Shown here in pieces: positions 21,501 through 36,500 of a stretch of 64,000 bases of DNA. The number at the start of each line of letters is the position of its first letter. Positions within the stretch are counted from its first letter, which is position 1. The stretch is from Pseudoips prasinana (Eukaryota > Arthropoda > Insecta > Lepidoptera > Nolidae). A program made the position numbers and the translations under genes. The stretch spans positions 21,217,001 through 21,281,000 of the forward strand of contig OX621265.1 in the NCBI GenBank assembly GCA_951640165.1, written 5' to 3'. Under the pieces are notes generated by a model. The model did no database searches and was not told the DNA's origin. It worked only from the letters and a program-made list of their open reading frames with translations.

Positions 21501-24500
21501 TTATATGTTTGTAAAGTATTAAAGTAGTATTATTGTCTTTGAAAAAAAAAACGTTAAGAATGACAGTGGTATTAATCTACAGCTGTTAGCGGGCCGCTGA
21601 CTATAGTACTTACCTGCGGACGTAAGTATCCTTGGAGATGGTGTACAAAATTTTACAAACATTTTGCTAGAAATATATTAGGTCTTTACCTATGAAATTG
21701 CCGTTCTGCAGTACTGGCCATTTCAAATCAAAATAATTTTTGTTTGGCTAAGAATTCTAATTTCAAATTAATTTTATTTTAAAAACATGGATTCTTTTTT
21801 CCAAAAGTAGTCATTTCTTTATTGATTAGTGTTACATTTTCATCGCATTTCAATCTTTTTCGTCATCATGGATACGTTAAAAATTCGAGTAATTATGGAA
21901 TATGAGTACCGTCGTGGCAGCAACGCGGCACAAGCGGCACGCAACATCAACGACGTTTACGGAGCTAACACTACAAACCAACGCACCACCTGTTATTGGT
22001 TTGCTCGCTTCCGTTCTGGAAATTTCGACCTGAAAAATGAACCTCGCGGTCGTCCGAAGACTTTGGTCGACAATGACGAATTAAAGGCGGTTGTGGAAGC
22101 TGATGATACACAATCTACGGCTGAATTAGCAGCAGCTTTCGACGTTAGCGTCAAAACAATATTGGTCCATTTGCGTCAAATTGGCAAGGTAAAAAAGCTT
22201 GACAAATGGGTGCCCCACGAACTCAATGATCGCCAGCGCGAAGTACGCGTCGAGACGTGCCTTGCACTGCTCAACAGACACACAAATTAAGGAATTTTGA
22301 ACCGCATTGTTACCTGCGATGAAAAATGGATTCTGTTTGATAACCGCAAGCGCTCAGCAAGTTGGTTGGATCCTGGTTCAGCACCTAAACAATGCCCTAA
22401 ACGAAAACTTACCCCTAGAAAAGTGATGGTCACTGTTTGGTGGTCTAGCGCCGGTGTGATTCATCACAGCTTCTTACCAAACGGGGTGAGCATTACTGCA
22501 GATGTGTACTGTGAAGAACTGAGCACAATGATGGAGAAGCTGGCGCATCTCCAACCAGCATTGGTCAATCGCTCGTCTCCGCTGCTCCTGCACGACAACG
22601 CGCGACCTCATACTGCACAGCAGACGGTCTCCAAGTTGCAAGAACTGGGGTTGGAAGCTCTCCGTCATCCGCCCTACTCACCAGACCTTGCGCCTACAGA
22701 CTACTACTTTTTCCAGAATTTGGATAACTTCTTGGCGGGAAAAAAATTCAATACCCGAGAGGCAGTACAAAATGCCTTTGAAGAATTTGTTGCCTCCCGT
22801 CCAGCTGATTTCTTTAAGAAGGGCATCAATAAACTGCCACTGCGATGGCAAAGATGCATTGATTGCATGGGTGATTACTTCGATTAATACAAATAAAAAA
22901 ATTCATGAAAAAAATTCGTTTAAATTTTTTCATACAAAACGGCAATTTCATAGGTAAAGACCTATTAATAACTCAAACTCAAACTCAAATTCATTTATTC
23001 GTGTGATTTTTGGTAATACAGGGTCTTAAAATAAACATAGTTCCTCAAAAATCTGCCAAAAAAGGCGTACACGTTTGCTTTGATATTATACAATCTATAC
23101 AATAATTTGCTATACATTTTATTCTAAATTACATAAATTTGTACTCTGGAATTACATTATTATCAAATCTATCTATCATTCAATATATTAAAATATCATA
23201 TTTAGTGGCACCAAGTTTAATGTCATATTATGGTTAAAAAAAGTAATATGTCAAAGACTTAAATATTAAATTTGTCATGAAGAATTAAATATGTCAAAAT
23301 GAAATTAAATTTGAAACCCGTACAGGTCGATTAGGTGTCATTAAATACAATGTCAAGGAAATAAAATACAACATGTCATTGAATACAAATAGCTATTAGT
23401 AAATACATCTTAAATGTCATGAACTAGGAATTCGGTAATGGTATAATAGCACTTTTCATTAAGCATTATTCTTAGTTTATGTTTGAAACTAGCAAGCGGT
23501 AAATCTTTTATTACATTAGGTACTTTATTGAAAATCTTAGGTGCCATACAAAATATGCTTTTGTGCATAAGTGCGGTTTTTGCAGGTCGGAAACATAGCT
23601 CATGTCTATGTATTTGTCTTGTAGGCTTTAACCTTTGCTCAGAAGTTTTTTTAAATAAGTGAATGTTGTTTTTCACGAATAAAGCCGTCTCAAAGATGTA
23701 CAAGCAGGGTAGTGTTAAGATTTTCAGTGACGAAAAATATGGTTTGCAACTGTCAGTCTGTTTCAATTTGCATATAGATCTAATGCATTTTTTTTGAGCT
23801 TTGAATATTAATTCACTTTCACTGGAGTTGCCCCAGAAGATTATGCCATAAGATAGATAGATAACTCTTTATTGCACACCAAAGACATAAACTTAGAGTA
23901 AAAAATTACATTAAAATGGAAATAGTACAAGTGGCGGCCTTATCGCTAAAAGCGATCTCTTCCAGGCAACCGATGAATGGACCAGAACTGTTAGTGAATA
24001 GAAAGACGGGGGTAGTAGGTGGTGTACAGAACAAAAGATGAATGAATATACCGAAGGTACATTCAATAGCAGAAAATTTATTTGAATATTACGAAGTCAA
24101 TAAAATAATATAAATAAATAAATATATATATATAAATAAATATATATAATTATAGATATGTGTATATATACATATGAATACAAACATACATAAATACACA
24201 AAATGGCATTCAGAGAGTTAGATAATATTCTTTTAAGAGTTTTTTAAACACAGGAAGTGACTGGGCACGTGTTACCGACACAGGCAATGCATTCCACAGA
24301 CGAGCAGCTTGCACGGTAAAGGATTTATCATAAAATGTAGTGGAATGCATTGGTATTTTAAGGCGTAAGTTTTCTGATGATCTCAAACTTCGTGCATGCG
24401 TCTCCTTTAAGAACTGGAAGCGATCCTTAAGGTAATTTGGTGTATTAGGATTGAATAAAATATTATACAGAAGAGAAAGAATGTGCGTATTCCGGCGAAG

Positions 24501-27500
24501 GCGTATAGGAAGCCACTTGAGTTTAGTACGAAATTCAGAGACATGATCATATTTCCGTAATCCAAATATGAAACGTATACAGAAATTCTGGAGCTGCTCA
24601 AGTTTATCTAGTTGGTCCTCCGTGATATCGAGATAACTGGCATCAGCATAGTCAAGGATTGGAAGGAGAAGAGATTGGGCAAGTGCAGTTTTGGTGGCAA
24701 TCGGCAGAAAGTTACGAAGACGTCTTAGGGCCCCAGAAGACGCAAACAGTTTCCTGCTAGTTTCTTTGAGTTGAGGAGTCCAGGATAAAGTTGAATCTAT
24801 GTAGATGCCCAGGTTCTTAACTTGATCACTAAAAGGTATGGTAGTACCATCAAACATAGCCTTTGGAATTTGTGACCAATTTATCGTTGATAATTTTCTT
24901 GAACTGCCCACAACAATTACTTGGGTTTTAATAGGGTTTACCATTAGCCCGTATTTTTTGCTCCAACAAGCAATCCGACCTAAATCTTTATTAATAATAT
25001 CTATAGCTTCAGATAGCTTCTCGACTGGTGCCTGAGTATATATTTGGAGATCATCTGCATAAAGGTGGTAAGAGGAAAGTAATTGATCAGAGATAGTATT
25101 AATAAATATGGCGAAGAGTAGAGGAGAAAGCACGCCACCCTGTGGCACACCAGCACTAGAGTTACACCAAGAAGAGTAAGTATCTTCAATGAGAACCCGT
25201 TGTCGGCGACCAAACAGGTAACTACGAATCCAATCAATAGCCGTTGGAGATATGTTAATAGAGCGTAATATGGCCAGCAAAATATCATAATCGACAGTAT
25301 TAAAAGCATTGCTAAAATCTAGCAGTGCCAGAGCCGTCAGATTACCTGCCTCCATACCAAACCTAATGTCATCCGTAATTTGGAGGAGAGCCGTAGTGGT
25401 ACTGTGACCAGGGCGAAAACCGGATTGAAAGGGATTAAAAAGGTTATGTTTACAGAGGAAAGAGCTGAGCTGATGATGGATAAGACGTTCAAGGACTTTA
25501 GAAAGGAAAGGTAAAATGGAAATAGGTCGATACTCAGAGAAAGCTGTAGGATTAGGCTTCTTTGGCAATGGAATAACTTGTGCGTCTTTCCAAGAAGATG
25601 GAAAAACACCACAAGTTATGGAGAAGTTAAGGATATGGGAAATTACTGGAAGGATTTCATCAAGGATAGGGACGATCATGTTACGGCTGACATAGTCACA
25701 CCCAATAGCATTGGAGGTGATGGATGTTATGCTCTTTTTAACATCACAATCGGAAAATTGATGAAAAATAAAAGTTGGAAATTGAGGCGAAGGAAACGAA
25801 GAGAGATAATTCAGAGTATGTGCTTTAATTGTCTTATCAAATTGAGACGACGTAGAGAAATGTTGATTAATCGAGTTGATGTCTAAATCTTTAGGAATTG
25901 CGTCTTGACGAGATTTTCCAACCCCCATTTGGTTAAGAAATTTCCATACTTTAACTGGATCTCCATTTTCTATGGAGCTATGAAAATGTTGGCGTTGTGC
26001 ATTCCTACACACCTTATTGCAGTGATTCCTTATCAAAACATATTTATTCCAATTATGCTCATTATTTCGTATCTTGAATTTGCTTTTGGCGGCTGCTTTG
26101 CGATTTTGTAAAGATTTAATTCCTTCAGTGAGCCAAGGAGCAGGTTGATGTTTTAATTTTATAGCTCGTAAAGGAGCATGTTTATCGTACAAATCGATAA
26201 TCGAGGAGTTGAAAAAATTTACTTTTTCATCAATTGAATTTGATGCAAAGAGCGGCGTCCAATCAATATTGTTCGCGTCTTCACGCAGGTTAGCGATATT
26301 TATGCCACCAAAACTGCGTTGCAAAAGAACTTTGGGTTTGGCCTTAGGTGGGCGAACTTTATATGAAAGATAGAGAAGGTCGTGGTATGAAAAGGCATCA
26401 GCCGAGCACTGACCGTACTTGGCAACATGATCAGTAGAAGAAACAAGAACAAGATCAAGTAGCGATGGAGAACAGTTTGGTGAGTTATGTGTAGCACTAA
26501 GAGGGAGAAGAGAAAGGTTATTGGATTCTACCAAAGAAAGAAGCGCAGAAGAGCGGTAGTCTTGTTTAAGAATGCAAGTATTGAAATCACCCATGACTAT
26601 AGAATGACTGTAAGAATGGATAAACCTTTGCAAGAGATTACCAAAGGAAGAAAAATAATTGACACGGAGTGAAGGACTATAGTAAACTCCGAGTAATATT
26701 TTGGAATGGTGAAGCTCAAGTTCTAGAAAAAGATGCTCGCCAGCATCTGTAGGGGGTGGTTGTGCTGATATATCTAAGATGGAAAAAGAAATGTTAGTGC
26801 GGAGATATATGGCAACACCCCCACCACCGCGGGGAGTACGATCGTTTCTTATAAGTTTGAAGCCAGGTAGGGAATAAGCTGTAGTTGGTAGGCATGGTTT
26901 CAGCCATGATTCGGAGACAAGTATAGCATGTATGTTCTTACAGTCAAAACTGGCCAGCATATCGGGGAAATGAGCCGGAATACTCTGAGCGTTAATGTGT
27001 ATGACATTAAAGTTCCGAGGTACATCAGAAAAGTTAGACGCGAGTGTCTCAGCAAGAGATGGAATGCTAATAAAACTTTCATCATCACTGATGACGGAAT
27101 AGAAACTATCATTATCACTATTATTATCGGATGCCATAATAAATAAATAATATACTTAGAAATTAATATATATAAATGAATATAACTTAAGTCAAAATAT
27201 ATAAAATAAAATAATAATAATAATAAAAAAAATTACAACCTAAAAAGATAAAAACAAATAATATATGTAGGTCAGCAGTGGTCCACCCACCGGTTCAGTG
27301 TTTAAAAATTAAAATACATATATGAAGTTCTATAACATAATACAAACAGAAAATTTGACAATAAAAATAAAACACAAATAAAATAATTGCCGTGTAGTCC
27401 GTAACGTATTATTGAGTCAACGTACCCATAATAAGCGGTGACAACCGCAGGCTGATCTACAATTTTTCCTATTTTATATAATGCAAATGCAAATTTATTA

Positions 27501-30500
27501 ACTTTCATTACTAACACCGATATATGTTCTTTCCATGTAAGTTGGCTGTCGATAGTGAGGCCTAAAAATTTTGTATTTTTTACTTCTTCAATTGATTTAT
27601 TTCGAAATGTTATACTAAGGTAAGGCGTGGTCATTCTTTGATGAAAATTCATGATTTTAGTTTTGTCAAGGTTAAGGACTAATTTATTGTGTTCCAACCA
27701 GTCAACTGATTGCTCTAATGCATTGCTTATGTCATTTTTTAACTCGTTGTAATTATTTTGCTTCACAATTAAAGTACTATCGTCTGCAAACAGTGTCAAT
27801 GGATAAACTATATTTTGTGGAAAGTCATTAATATAAACAAGAAATAACAGCGGACCTAGTACGCTGCCCTGAGGTACTCCACTAGAAACATAAAGTTTTT
27901 TAGATAGGTATTTTGTTTCTATTTTAGACAACTTATTTATTCGAATAATTTCTGTATAGTGTGTCCTATTATGCAGGTAGGATTTAATTAAAGAAAGGAC
28001 ATTTCCTCTTACACCATATGCATTCAACTTATTCAATAGAATGTCATGGTTAACTAAATCGAATGCCTTCGTCATGTCCATATATATGGCCGCTATAGGG
28101 TTACGCTCATTCACATTTACAGTAATAATGTCAAGAAAATCGTATATTGCCATGTTAATAGAGTTATCTTTCCTAAAACCTTTCTGTTCTTTAGCAAACA
28201 TTTTCATTTTTTCAAGATAGTCGTAAAGGGCTTTATATATAACTTTTTCAAATATTTTAGAAAATACCGATATTAGTGCGATTGGTCTATAATTTTTAAT
28301 ATCTATTGAATCATCTTTTTTTAGTATGGGTTTTATAATTGTATTTTTTAGCTCATTAGGATATATCCCACTGCATATAGAGAGATTAATTATATAGCTG
28401 AAAAGGGGTGATATTTGTGCAGATACAAACTTAAGAACTTTAGTTCTTATATCGTCATATCCAACACTGTTTGTATTCTTTAAGTCATTAATAATGTTAT
28501 AGACTTCGTTAGGTGCAGTAGGAGCTAGAAACATCGACTGTTTACAGTAAGGCAGTTTACTTTTATTTATACTCTTCTTTAATAAATTCGATGATTAGTG
28601 TGCTTGATTTATAAAGTAATTATTAAATGCATCAGCTATGTCATCTGGTTTAGTTAATCTAATTCCGTCATGATTTATTTCCTTTATGTAGTCTTTCAAT
28701 ACAGTATATCTATTTTCATTAATTATTTGCCACGTTGTCTTGGACTTATTTTTAGATGAAGTTATTCTGTGTTTATTTTTAGCTAATTGCGTCAACTTTA
28801 TAATTTTCTTAAGTCTGGTAGAATATATTTTTAATTTAGTTATGTTATTTCTAGTTGGATTGAGTCTATGATGCCATAATAACTGCCGCTTTTTATGACT
28901 ACAGTTTTTTATGCCATGTGTTATCCAGTTCGGTTTCTTTATTGACTTAACTGTTTTTAGGATAACCGGAAAACATAAGTTATAAAATAGTACTGGCCTT
29001 AATTTTATCCTAAAATACTAGACATATCGTTAACACTTTTGAAGATTCATTCACAGAGTGAGTTTATCCTCTGCCGTTTGGTCTTATTTTGGTCGTCTAT
29101 AATGGCATTAAAATTTGGAATTATATATAAATATGAAAAGGTACTTACTTATATTTTTATTTTATATTAGTTTAGTTAGTTCTTTATTAGATTTAATAAA
29201 AAAGGCACCGAAAACAAAAAAAATAAGTAAGTAACTAAGTCGAGAGAATTATTGGTAGATTAAGAAACTTTGGATTCTTGACGCTGCATGCTAAAGTCGA
29301 TCAAAGTTTGTCAGTCGTATAAGGAAATCTTCCTCCCATGTAACCCTCTTCCAGGGTGCAGATATATGTAACTCATAAGGTATTTAAGAAGTTGATGTAA
29401 TACAATAATAACAAATTAATAAATAAAGCAATGATACAAGTACAGCGCGCGCGAGTCATCACTTCAATGTGTTTCATACGGCGCGGGGCACGAGCGCACG
29501 GAGCGACCGGTCGCGCAGCAGCTGACGTCACGCGTCGAGCGCGCAATATTTTGGAAATTTAAAAGTGTTCAAAACTTCTCATAGTCATAACTTCCGTAAT
29601 ACTGCATTGATTTACGTAAATTAAAGACTAATCTAATGCACGTAATTTAATTTTTAGCTTTTAGTGCAATATTCGCATGTGTTGGTCACCCTCATTACTG
29701 CTTTTAAACTGTGTTTAAGTAATACATTGTGAGCTTGACAAGTACAAGTGTATGTAAATACCCAAGTGCTGAATAATTTTCATTATTTCATTTTATTTAT
29801 AGGTAGGTACGACTCGCTATAACGCGCTTGGACGCTAGTTATTATTATTACGAATTCCCGGAAACCATTTACCATACTTAATGCTATACCATTTATGTAT
29901 GGTGCCACTAAAGCTAACCTGAAGATAAAACCGATATAAAATAAAATAAATACCGATATAACTTAACCGTTATATATCGGTTATATATCGGTATTTATTT
30001 TATTTTATTTTACCTGATAATAAAACCGATATAAAATAAATACTGATAAACTTAACGTTATATTATTATATCGGTTAAATTGAAACACATAAATACCGCT
30101 ACTTACCAGGCATGGTGAGGCAGCCGGCGTTGAAGAACAGATGCGAACGGAAGAGCGCGCCGATGCCGGAGCGCGCGCCCTGGAAGGGCAGCGGCGCGTA
30201 CAGGTGCAGGCCGCCCGCCCAGTACACCTGCCGGACATCAGCTAATTAGCCTCCATGACCACTAGACAAAGATCTACGCAATACTATTCCACATATCGCA
30301 GGCTATGGAGTGTGTCACCCAGTTTCTGTCATAAGCTTTAAATCATCTCTCCTTCGCTTGCGAGCTTAACCTCAAGTTTTTGGACAACCACATAGTAGTA
30401 AGTTTTTCTAATTTTGTCCTGCTGAATCTTAAAGTAACGTGCTTGGGATTGAGTTGTTCTGAGTCAACACACATGATTGTAATTAATCTTTAGTATATTT

Positions 30501-33500
30501 ATTTTAAAAAAGGATTCCTACTGAGTTTACTGGCAGTGTTTCTCAGTAGCTGCCACGTCATGCACTGCACGGTAGGGTAAAAAAAATGACGATTCCACAT
30601 AAATGTAATTTTTTTACGGAATAAATGAATTTTGATATTACTTTAACTTTTTAAAGATTGTATAAGCTGTTATGGATGCCGTAAACGTGTAATAACCTGC
30701 TGCAAAAAAAACCCCTGACACGTGCGCTGCGGGCACTTATATGGTATGGAGAGATATGGTGTTATAACATATTCATTTATTTAAATGTATACTGACACAA
30801 TTCACAAATTTCTGCCCATTTTATACCATCATTTGGTTGTGCTTAATAGGTATATATCATGCAGTGACGGTGGCGAACTGTGTTAAATCTATAATATTTA
30901 ACTAAATGAAGACACTTCGGTAAAAAAAGTATTCCCGTTATAAACATCTTCAGATAGTCGGATAAGGATATGGTTTTTTCTTAGTGAAAGGACAAACCGC
31001 ATCCTTGAATCACGGAGTTCTTTACAAATGCCTTTGTATCATAGCGTTAGTTCATCCCATCCATAAGTCTGGGGACAGAGAGAGTGTTGGAAACTATAGA
31101 CCATTATCGGTACTCTCAGTCATATCTAAAATTCTTGAAAAGCTCTTAAATTCCATACTTGTCAATTTTCTTAACCAAAACAACCTGATTAGGCAAAACC
31201 AATTTGGATTTATAAAGGCAAGTCCACAGAAGATGCTACTCTATTATTGACTGAGACGATTGCTAAAAATCTTGACAACAAAGAGAAAGTTATAGGTGTG
31301 TTTCTAGATTTGTCTAAAGCCTTTGACACGGTCTTCATTCCCCTGCTTCTTTCCAAAATGTAATAAATTGGTATATGCGGTATTGCACTTGATATTTTTC
31401 GATCCTGTCTTTCAAATCGGACCCAGTTTGTTAAAGTTGGTAACTATACAAGTGCTCAAGCATCACTCTCTTTTGGCATTCCACAAGGTAGCGATTATAG
31501 GCCCGACTCTGTTTCTCCTCTACATTAATAGTTTGTGTAAGAAATCAATGCCAAATTACAATATAATCACTTATGCTGATGACACAGCGCTCATTGTACA
31601 TGGTAAGACATGGGAAGAGGCGTAATATTATACTGAGAATGCGCACAGAGAGGTTATGATGTGGCTACATGTGAATCTGTTAACTTTAAATGTTGACTGA
31701 TTTACAACCGTCAACAGAGTTTAAAGTTAGTGCACATACCTGTGTTATTAAAAATAAATTCAATTGCCCCATACTAACTCGTACGCAAAATATAAAATAT
31801 CTTGGTCTCATAATAGACAGTTCCCTAAACTGGTCAGCTCACATATGCCAACTTACATCCCGTATAAGGAAACTTATCCCTGTATTTAGAAAACTTAGGA
31901 ATTCAGCTGATCTTCCAACGCTATTATGCGTTTACCACGCCCTTGCTCAGAGTTTGCTGCAATATTGTATTATTGCTTGGTGTGGAATCAATAAGTCTAC
32001 TTCAAATAGAACGTGCACAGAGAGCAATATTAAAAGTCATTCTTGGAAGACCGCGAAGATACAGCACTGAGCTCTTGTACAGGGAATTTTCAATACTGAC
32101 CGTAAGACAGCTTTTTATTCTTGTTGCATAAACATAAAACTATTGGGTTTAAACAAATAATAAAACGAAACAAAACGAGAATCTGCACAATGGTCCCTCA
32201 TAGAACTACACTCGCTCGACACCAATACTATATAATTAGTAACAAATTGTACAACGCCGCAAATGATGTAAATAACATCTACACACTTTCGAGCTATAAA
32301 TACAAGATTGTTTTACGAGACTGGCTTATACGCTTAAATTATATCGACACAGAAAAAATTGTAAAAGCTTGAAACACACACACACACGCACACACACACG
32401 TACACACACACTCACGCACACAAACAGTGTATTTGAGATAATTTATACCTTATAATAAATCAAATCAATGTTTATTGTGTGAAATTTGGTACAAAAAGAG
32501 GATCTTATTCTATACATACATAGTTCTCAAAAATCAACCATACAGGTGTACACAATTTTACAGTTCCTGCAGTAATAACAAATGTCAAGTGTAGTTAAAT
32601 ATTCTCATGTTAATTAACTAAAAATAATAAATACCAAATTGTCATAACATTAATATTTTTCATAATTAAACAATCCCAATAATATCAAATTAATACAAAA
32701 CAAATACAAAATTACATTCAAATTTATATAACAGTAATTATTTATAAGTCAACAAGTAAATATAATCAAATAATAATGTGATGTCAAATATCTGTTACCA
32801 TAATTCAATAATTATTTTAATTGTCAAGATACGAATAAAAATTTATTGAAATTTTAATACAGTTTCTATATATAGCATATTATTCGGCTTTCAAAAAATA
32901 GACTGGTCCTCAAGAAATTGTTTGACACTATAGTATGCTTTACTAAGAAGAAAACCTTTCAATTTCTGTTTCATGCTGGGAATATTGGAACTATTCAAAA
33001 TATCTTTCGGTAGACGATTGTAAATACGCGGCGCCATGCAAAAGACACTATTACTGAATTGCGCCGTTCGATTTAACGGAAAACCTATTTTGTTATGATT
33101 GCGTGCACTCTTCAATGGTCTAAATAAATTCTTATTTGAAGCTACAAATATTGAAACTTCATATATATAAATACATGGAAAGGTTAGAAGTCTTACACTT
33201 ATGAAAAAAGGTTGACAGCTTTCCGTAGGCTTAAGTTTACAAATCGCTCTCACGCATTTCTTTTGGCTTTTAAACACTATATCTTTATCAACTGAGTTGC
33301 CCCAAAAAATTACACCATATCTCAATAATGAATCTACGTAACCGTGACAGGCAGTAATAACAGCAGTTTGGTTCACAATCTTTCCAAGCATATACAGAGC
33401 GTAAGAGAACTGATTTAGTTTTGTAGTTACATTTTCGACCTGAGTCTTCCAATTAAGATTACAATCAAGACTTAAACCTAAAAATTTTGTATTTTTTACT

Positions 33501-36500
33501 TCATTAATTTTATGTCCATTAAAAGCTATGTCAATGTCAATTAAATAATTTGTCCTATTTCTAAATGTCATAATATTTGTTTTGTCAAGATTTATTAATA
33601 AATTATTTTCATGTAACCACTTAATTTTTTGATTTAATGTCATGTTCATATCACTCTCTAAGTCATTTTTACATTTATTAGTAAACATTACTGTGCTATC
33701 ATCCGCAAAGAGTACCATGTTTTCATTAATTGATTTGGGCAAGTCATTTACATAAATTATAAATAATAATGGACCTAATACACTGCCTTGAGGAACTCCT
33801 TGTGTAACATCAAGATATTCTGATGTGTATGTGGTTTCTTTTTTTGTTTTTAAACATATTCGTTTAATTTGGGTGCATTGTCGTCGATTCTTGAGGAAAG
33901 ACGTTAAAAGATCCAAGACGTTTCCCCTAATACCATAACCTTCTAATTTTTCCAGTAATATGTCATGATTTACATAATCAAAGGCTTTTTGTAGATCCAT
34001 GTACAGTGCAGATACAAGAACTTTATTATTTAAGCCATTCATAACTGTTTCTAAAAGCCTGTAAACTGCCAAATTTATAGTTTTATTCTTACGAAAACCT
34101 ACCTGAGCTTCAACAAAAACATTATTCGCTTCAAGAAATGAATATAAATTTCTACTTATTAATTTCTCATAAATCTTAGAGAAGATAGATATTAAGGCAA
34201 TTGGTCTGTAGTTTTTTATATTTGTTTTTTCATTTTTTTTGAACAGAGGCTTTATTATTGAAGTCTTCAGTTTCTCTGGAAATACACCGGTTGTAATAGA
34301 CATATTTACTAAGTGGCTTAATATTGGTGAAATAATTTTTGATACTGACTTCAGTATATAAGTACTTACTTCATCAAAACCAGTGCTATGTGTATTTTTC
34401 AATGAGTGTATTAATATATAGATGTATTCAGATGTGGTCGGCTTCATAAACATGGAATGGGAATAGTTACTACGGCATGCTGATGTTTTCTTTATGGTAC
34501 CATGACCTAAGTCAGTTTGGTTTTTATCAGTGAAGAAGACATTAAAAGCATCAGCTAGACTAATGGGATCATTAATAATGGTTCCATTGACAGTTAATTC
34601 TTTAACTTCATTTTTGGGTTTATTGTTTTTTCCATTGTTAATTATTCCCCAAGTGGCTTTGGATTTGTTCGAAGCCGTTTTAATAGTGTAGTCATTCTGG
34701 GCTTTCTGTGTTAATTTTATTATTTTGTTTAAGCGTATTGTATACAATTTGAATTTGTTCTTATTTAATGCGCTTGGATGTTTTCTATAACCCCATAACA
34801 ATTCACGTTTTCGCTTCGAGCAATTTTTTATGCCCTTCGTTATCCATTTCAGTCTTTTTCGGCAGCGTATTTTAAGCTTTTGCAAAGGAAAACATAAATA
34901 ATAAAATAATGTGAACATGTCATGGAAAATGTCAAAAGCTTTGTTAGAGTCATCTGTTTCATATACTTCGTTAAATGTAAGTGACTGTAAGCATTCTTTA
35001 AACTTGTCAATGTTTTCCTTTCGATAGTCTCTTCTTTCGACATACCAATGAGAAAGAGAACTTGTTTCTTTTACTGGACAGGTTAGGACTGGGCTGTGTG
35101 GTCCGATATAGCAAATTCATAGATGGTGTGAGTCGATCCCCTTATATTATGCATAAAATTATCAATACATGTACCACTTTTAAGCCGGGTTGGTACATTA
35201 ATAGCTAGCTTCAGATTATAACTGTCGATAATTTGAACTAAAGCATTGGTATCTCTAGTATTCTTCATCGTGTTAATATTGAAATCTCCGCATAATATTA
35301 CCTTTTTCTTACTAAAGCACACGTCGTGGAGCAGTAAGTCTAAATTAAAATAAAATTTTTGTAGCTGTTCCATACTATTTCGAGGAGGTCTATAAACGCA
35401 AATGATTAATACTTTATGAATAATAAGTTCGACTGCACAGCACTCAAAAATGCCTGATATGGCATATTTGTCCACAGTTGGGACTAACTTATAACTGCAA
35501 AAATATTAAAAGAAGTCTGGAATGTGTGAGAACTTTATGTAAATCGGCAGACGTGATAGCCCTTCAAGAAACTTGGCTGTTACCGTACGATATTCAAGTA
35601 CTGGGTGATATTGACGACAACTTCGGCTCCACAGGGAAGTCGGCGGTGGACTTAACTGCTGGAGTGCTACGAGGTAGACCTCACGGAGGGGTTGCGATAC
35701 TATGGAGAAAAAGTGCTTTTCGCAATGTTACGGTAGTGAAGTGTTTAAGTGAGCGTATTGCTGCGATTAAAGTAATAACTGGAGCTGGTCGTGAAATGTT
35801 AGTTATGAGTGTGTATATGCCGACTGACCAAACTGTGAACTTGCCGGAATTTACTCAGTGTTTGGGTGAGTTAAATGCAATTATACAAGACAATAGTATC
35901 GAGGTAGTATTTATGTTAGGAGATTTCAATGCACATCCTAATGCTCCGTTTTGTACTGAACTTCTTGATTTTTGTGAGGAAAATGACTGGATATGTGCTG
36001 ATTTAGTCAAACTAGGTATTTCATCTGAAACATATACCTTTCAAAGTGAAGTATATGGGTGTAAGCGATGGCTGGACCACTGTGTGGTGACTGAATCAGC
36101 ATGGCAGTCTGTGATGAATATTATGGTCCTCAATGATGTATACTGGTCGGATCATTTCCCCTTACAGGTAACATGTAATTTAGAAGTAATTAATGCAAAG
36201 GTAGAAGTACACAATTATATTAGTAATGATGTTGTATGGGGGGTTAGAAAATTAGATGAAGTTCAGAAATATCATGGAATTTGCAATAATAACTTTAGAA
36301 AAATTATGTTTCCTGATGAACTTCATAAATGTGCCGATAGTATGTGTCAAAAGTTACAACACAGATCTGTAATTGACAACTTATACAACAATATTGTTAA
36401 TATATTAAGCCAGGCTTCGGCAAACAGTCGCAGTTCCTTACCTAAGAAGCCGAGTAATGTTAAGTGTGTTCATGGCTGGAACAAGCATGTTAGAGATGCG

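Larger units (their letters stand above)
32440..35472 (-). mobile_element. LINE C, distal part (endonuclease C half, RT, 3' UTR)
   Basis: 3' end about 32440-32520 (accaaatttcacacaataaa) followed upstream by 3' UTR and RT. LINE D was inserted at about 35473, separating this from the 5' part at 38921-40560. A related 3' end lies at 45050-45240. Confidence 0.85.

Noticed and set aside
24838..26672. Several plus-strand frames of 60-100 codons within 24.2-27.1 kb
   Set aside because: All are antisense shadows of the CR1-like EN-RT frame.
30005..30238. Cys/Arg-rich minus-strand frame starting [13 protein letters not shown]
   Set aside because: Out-of-frame reading of Sam50 exon 10. The correct frame gives [14 protein letters not shown].
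32376..32428. CA-rich tract as a regulatory element
   Set aside because: It directly follows the LINE E stop and is better explained as the element's tail.
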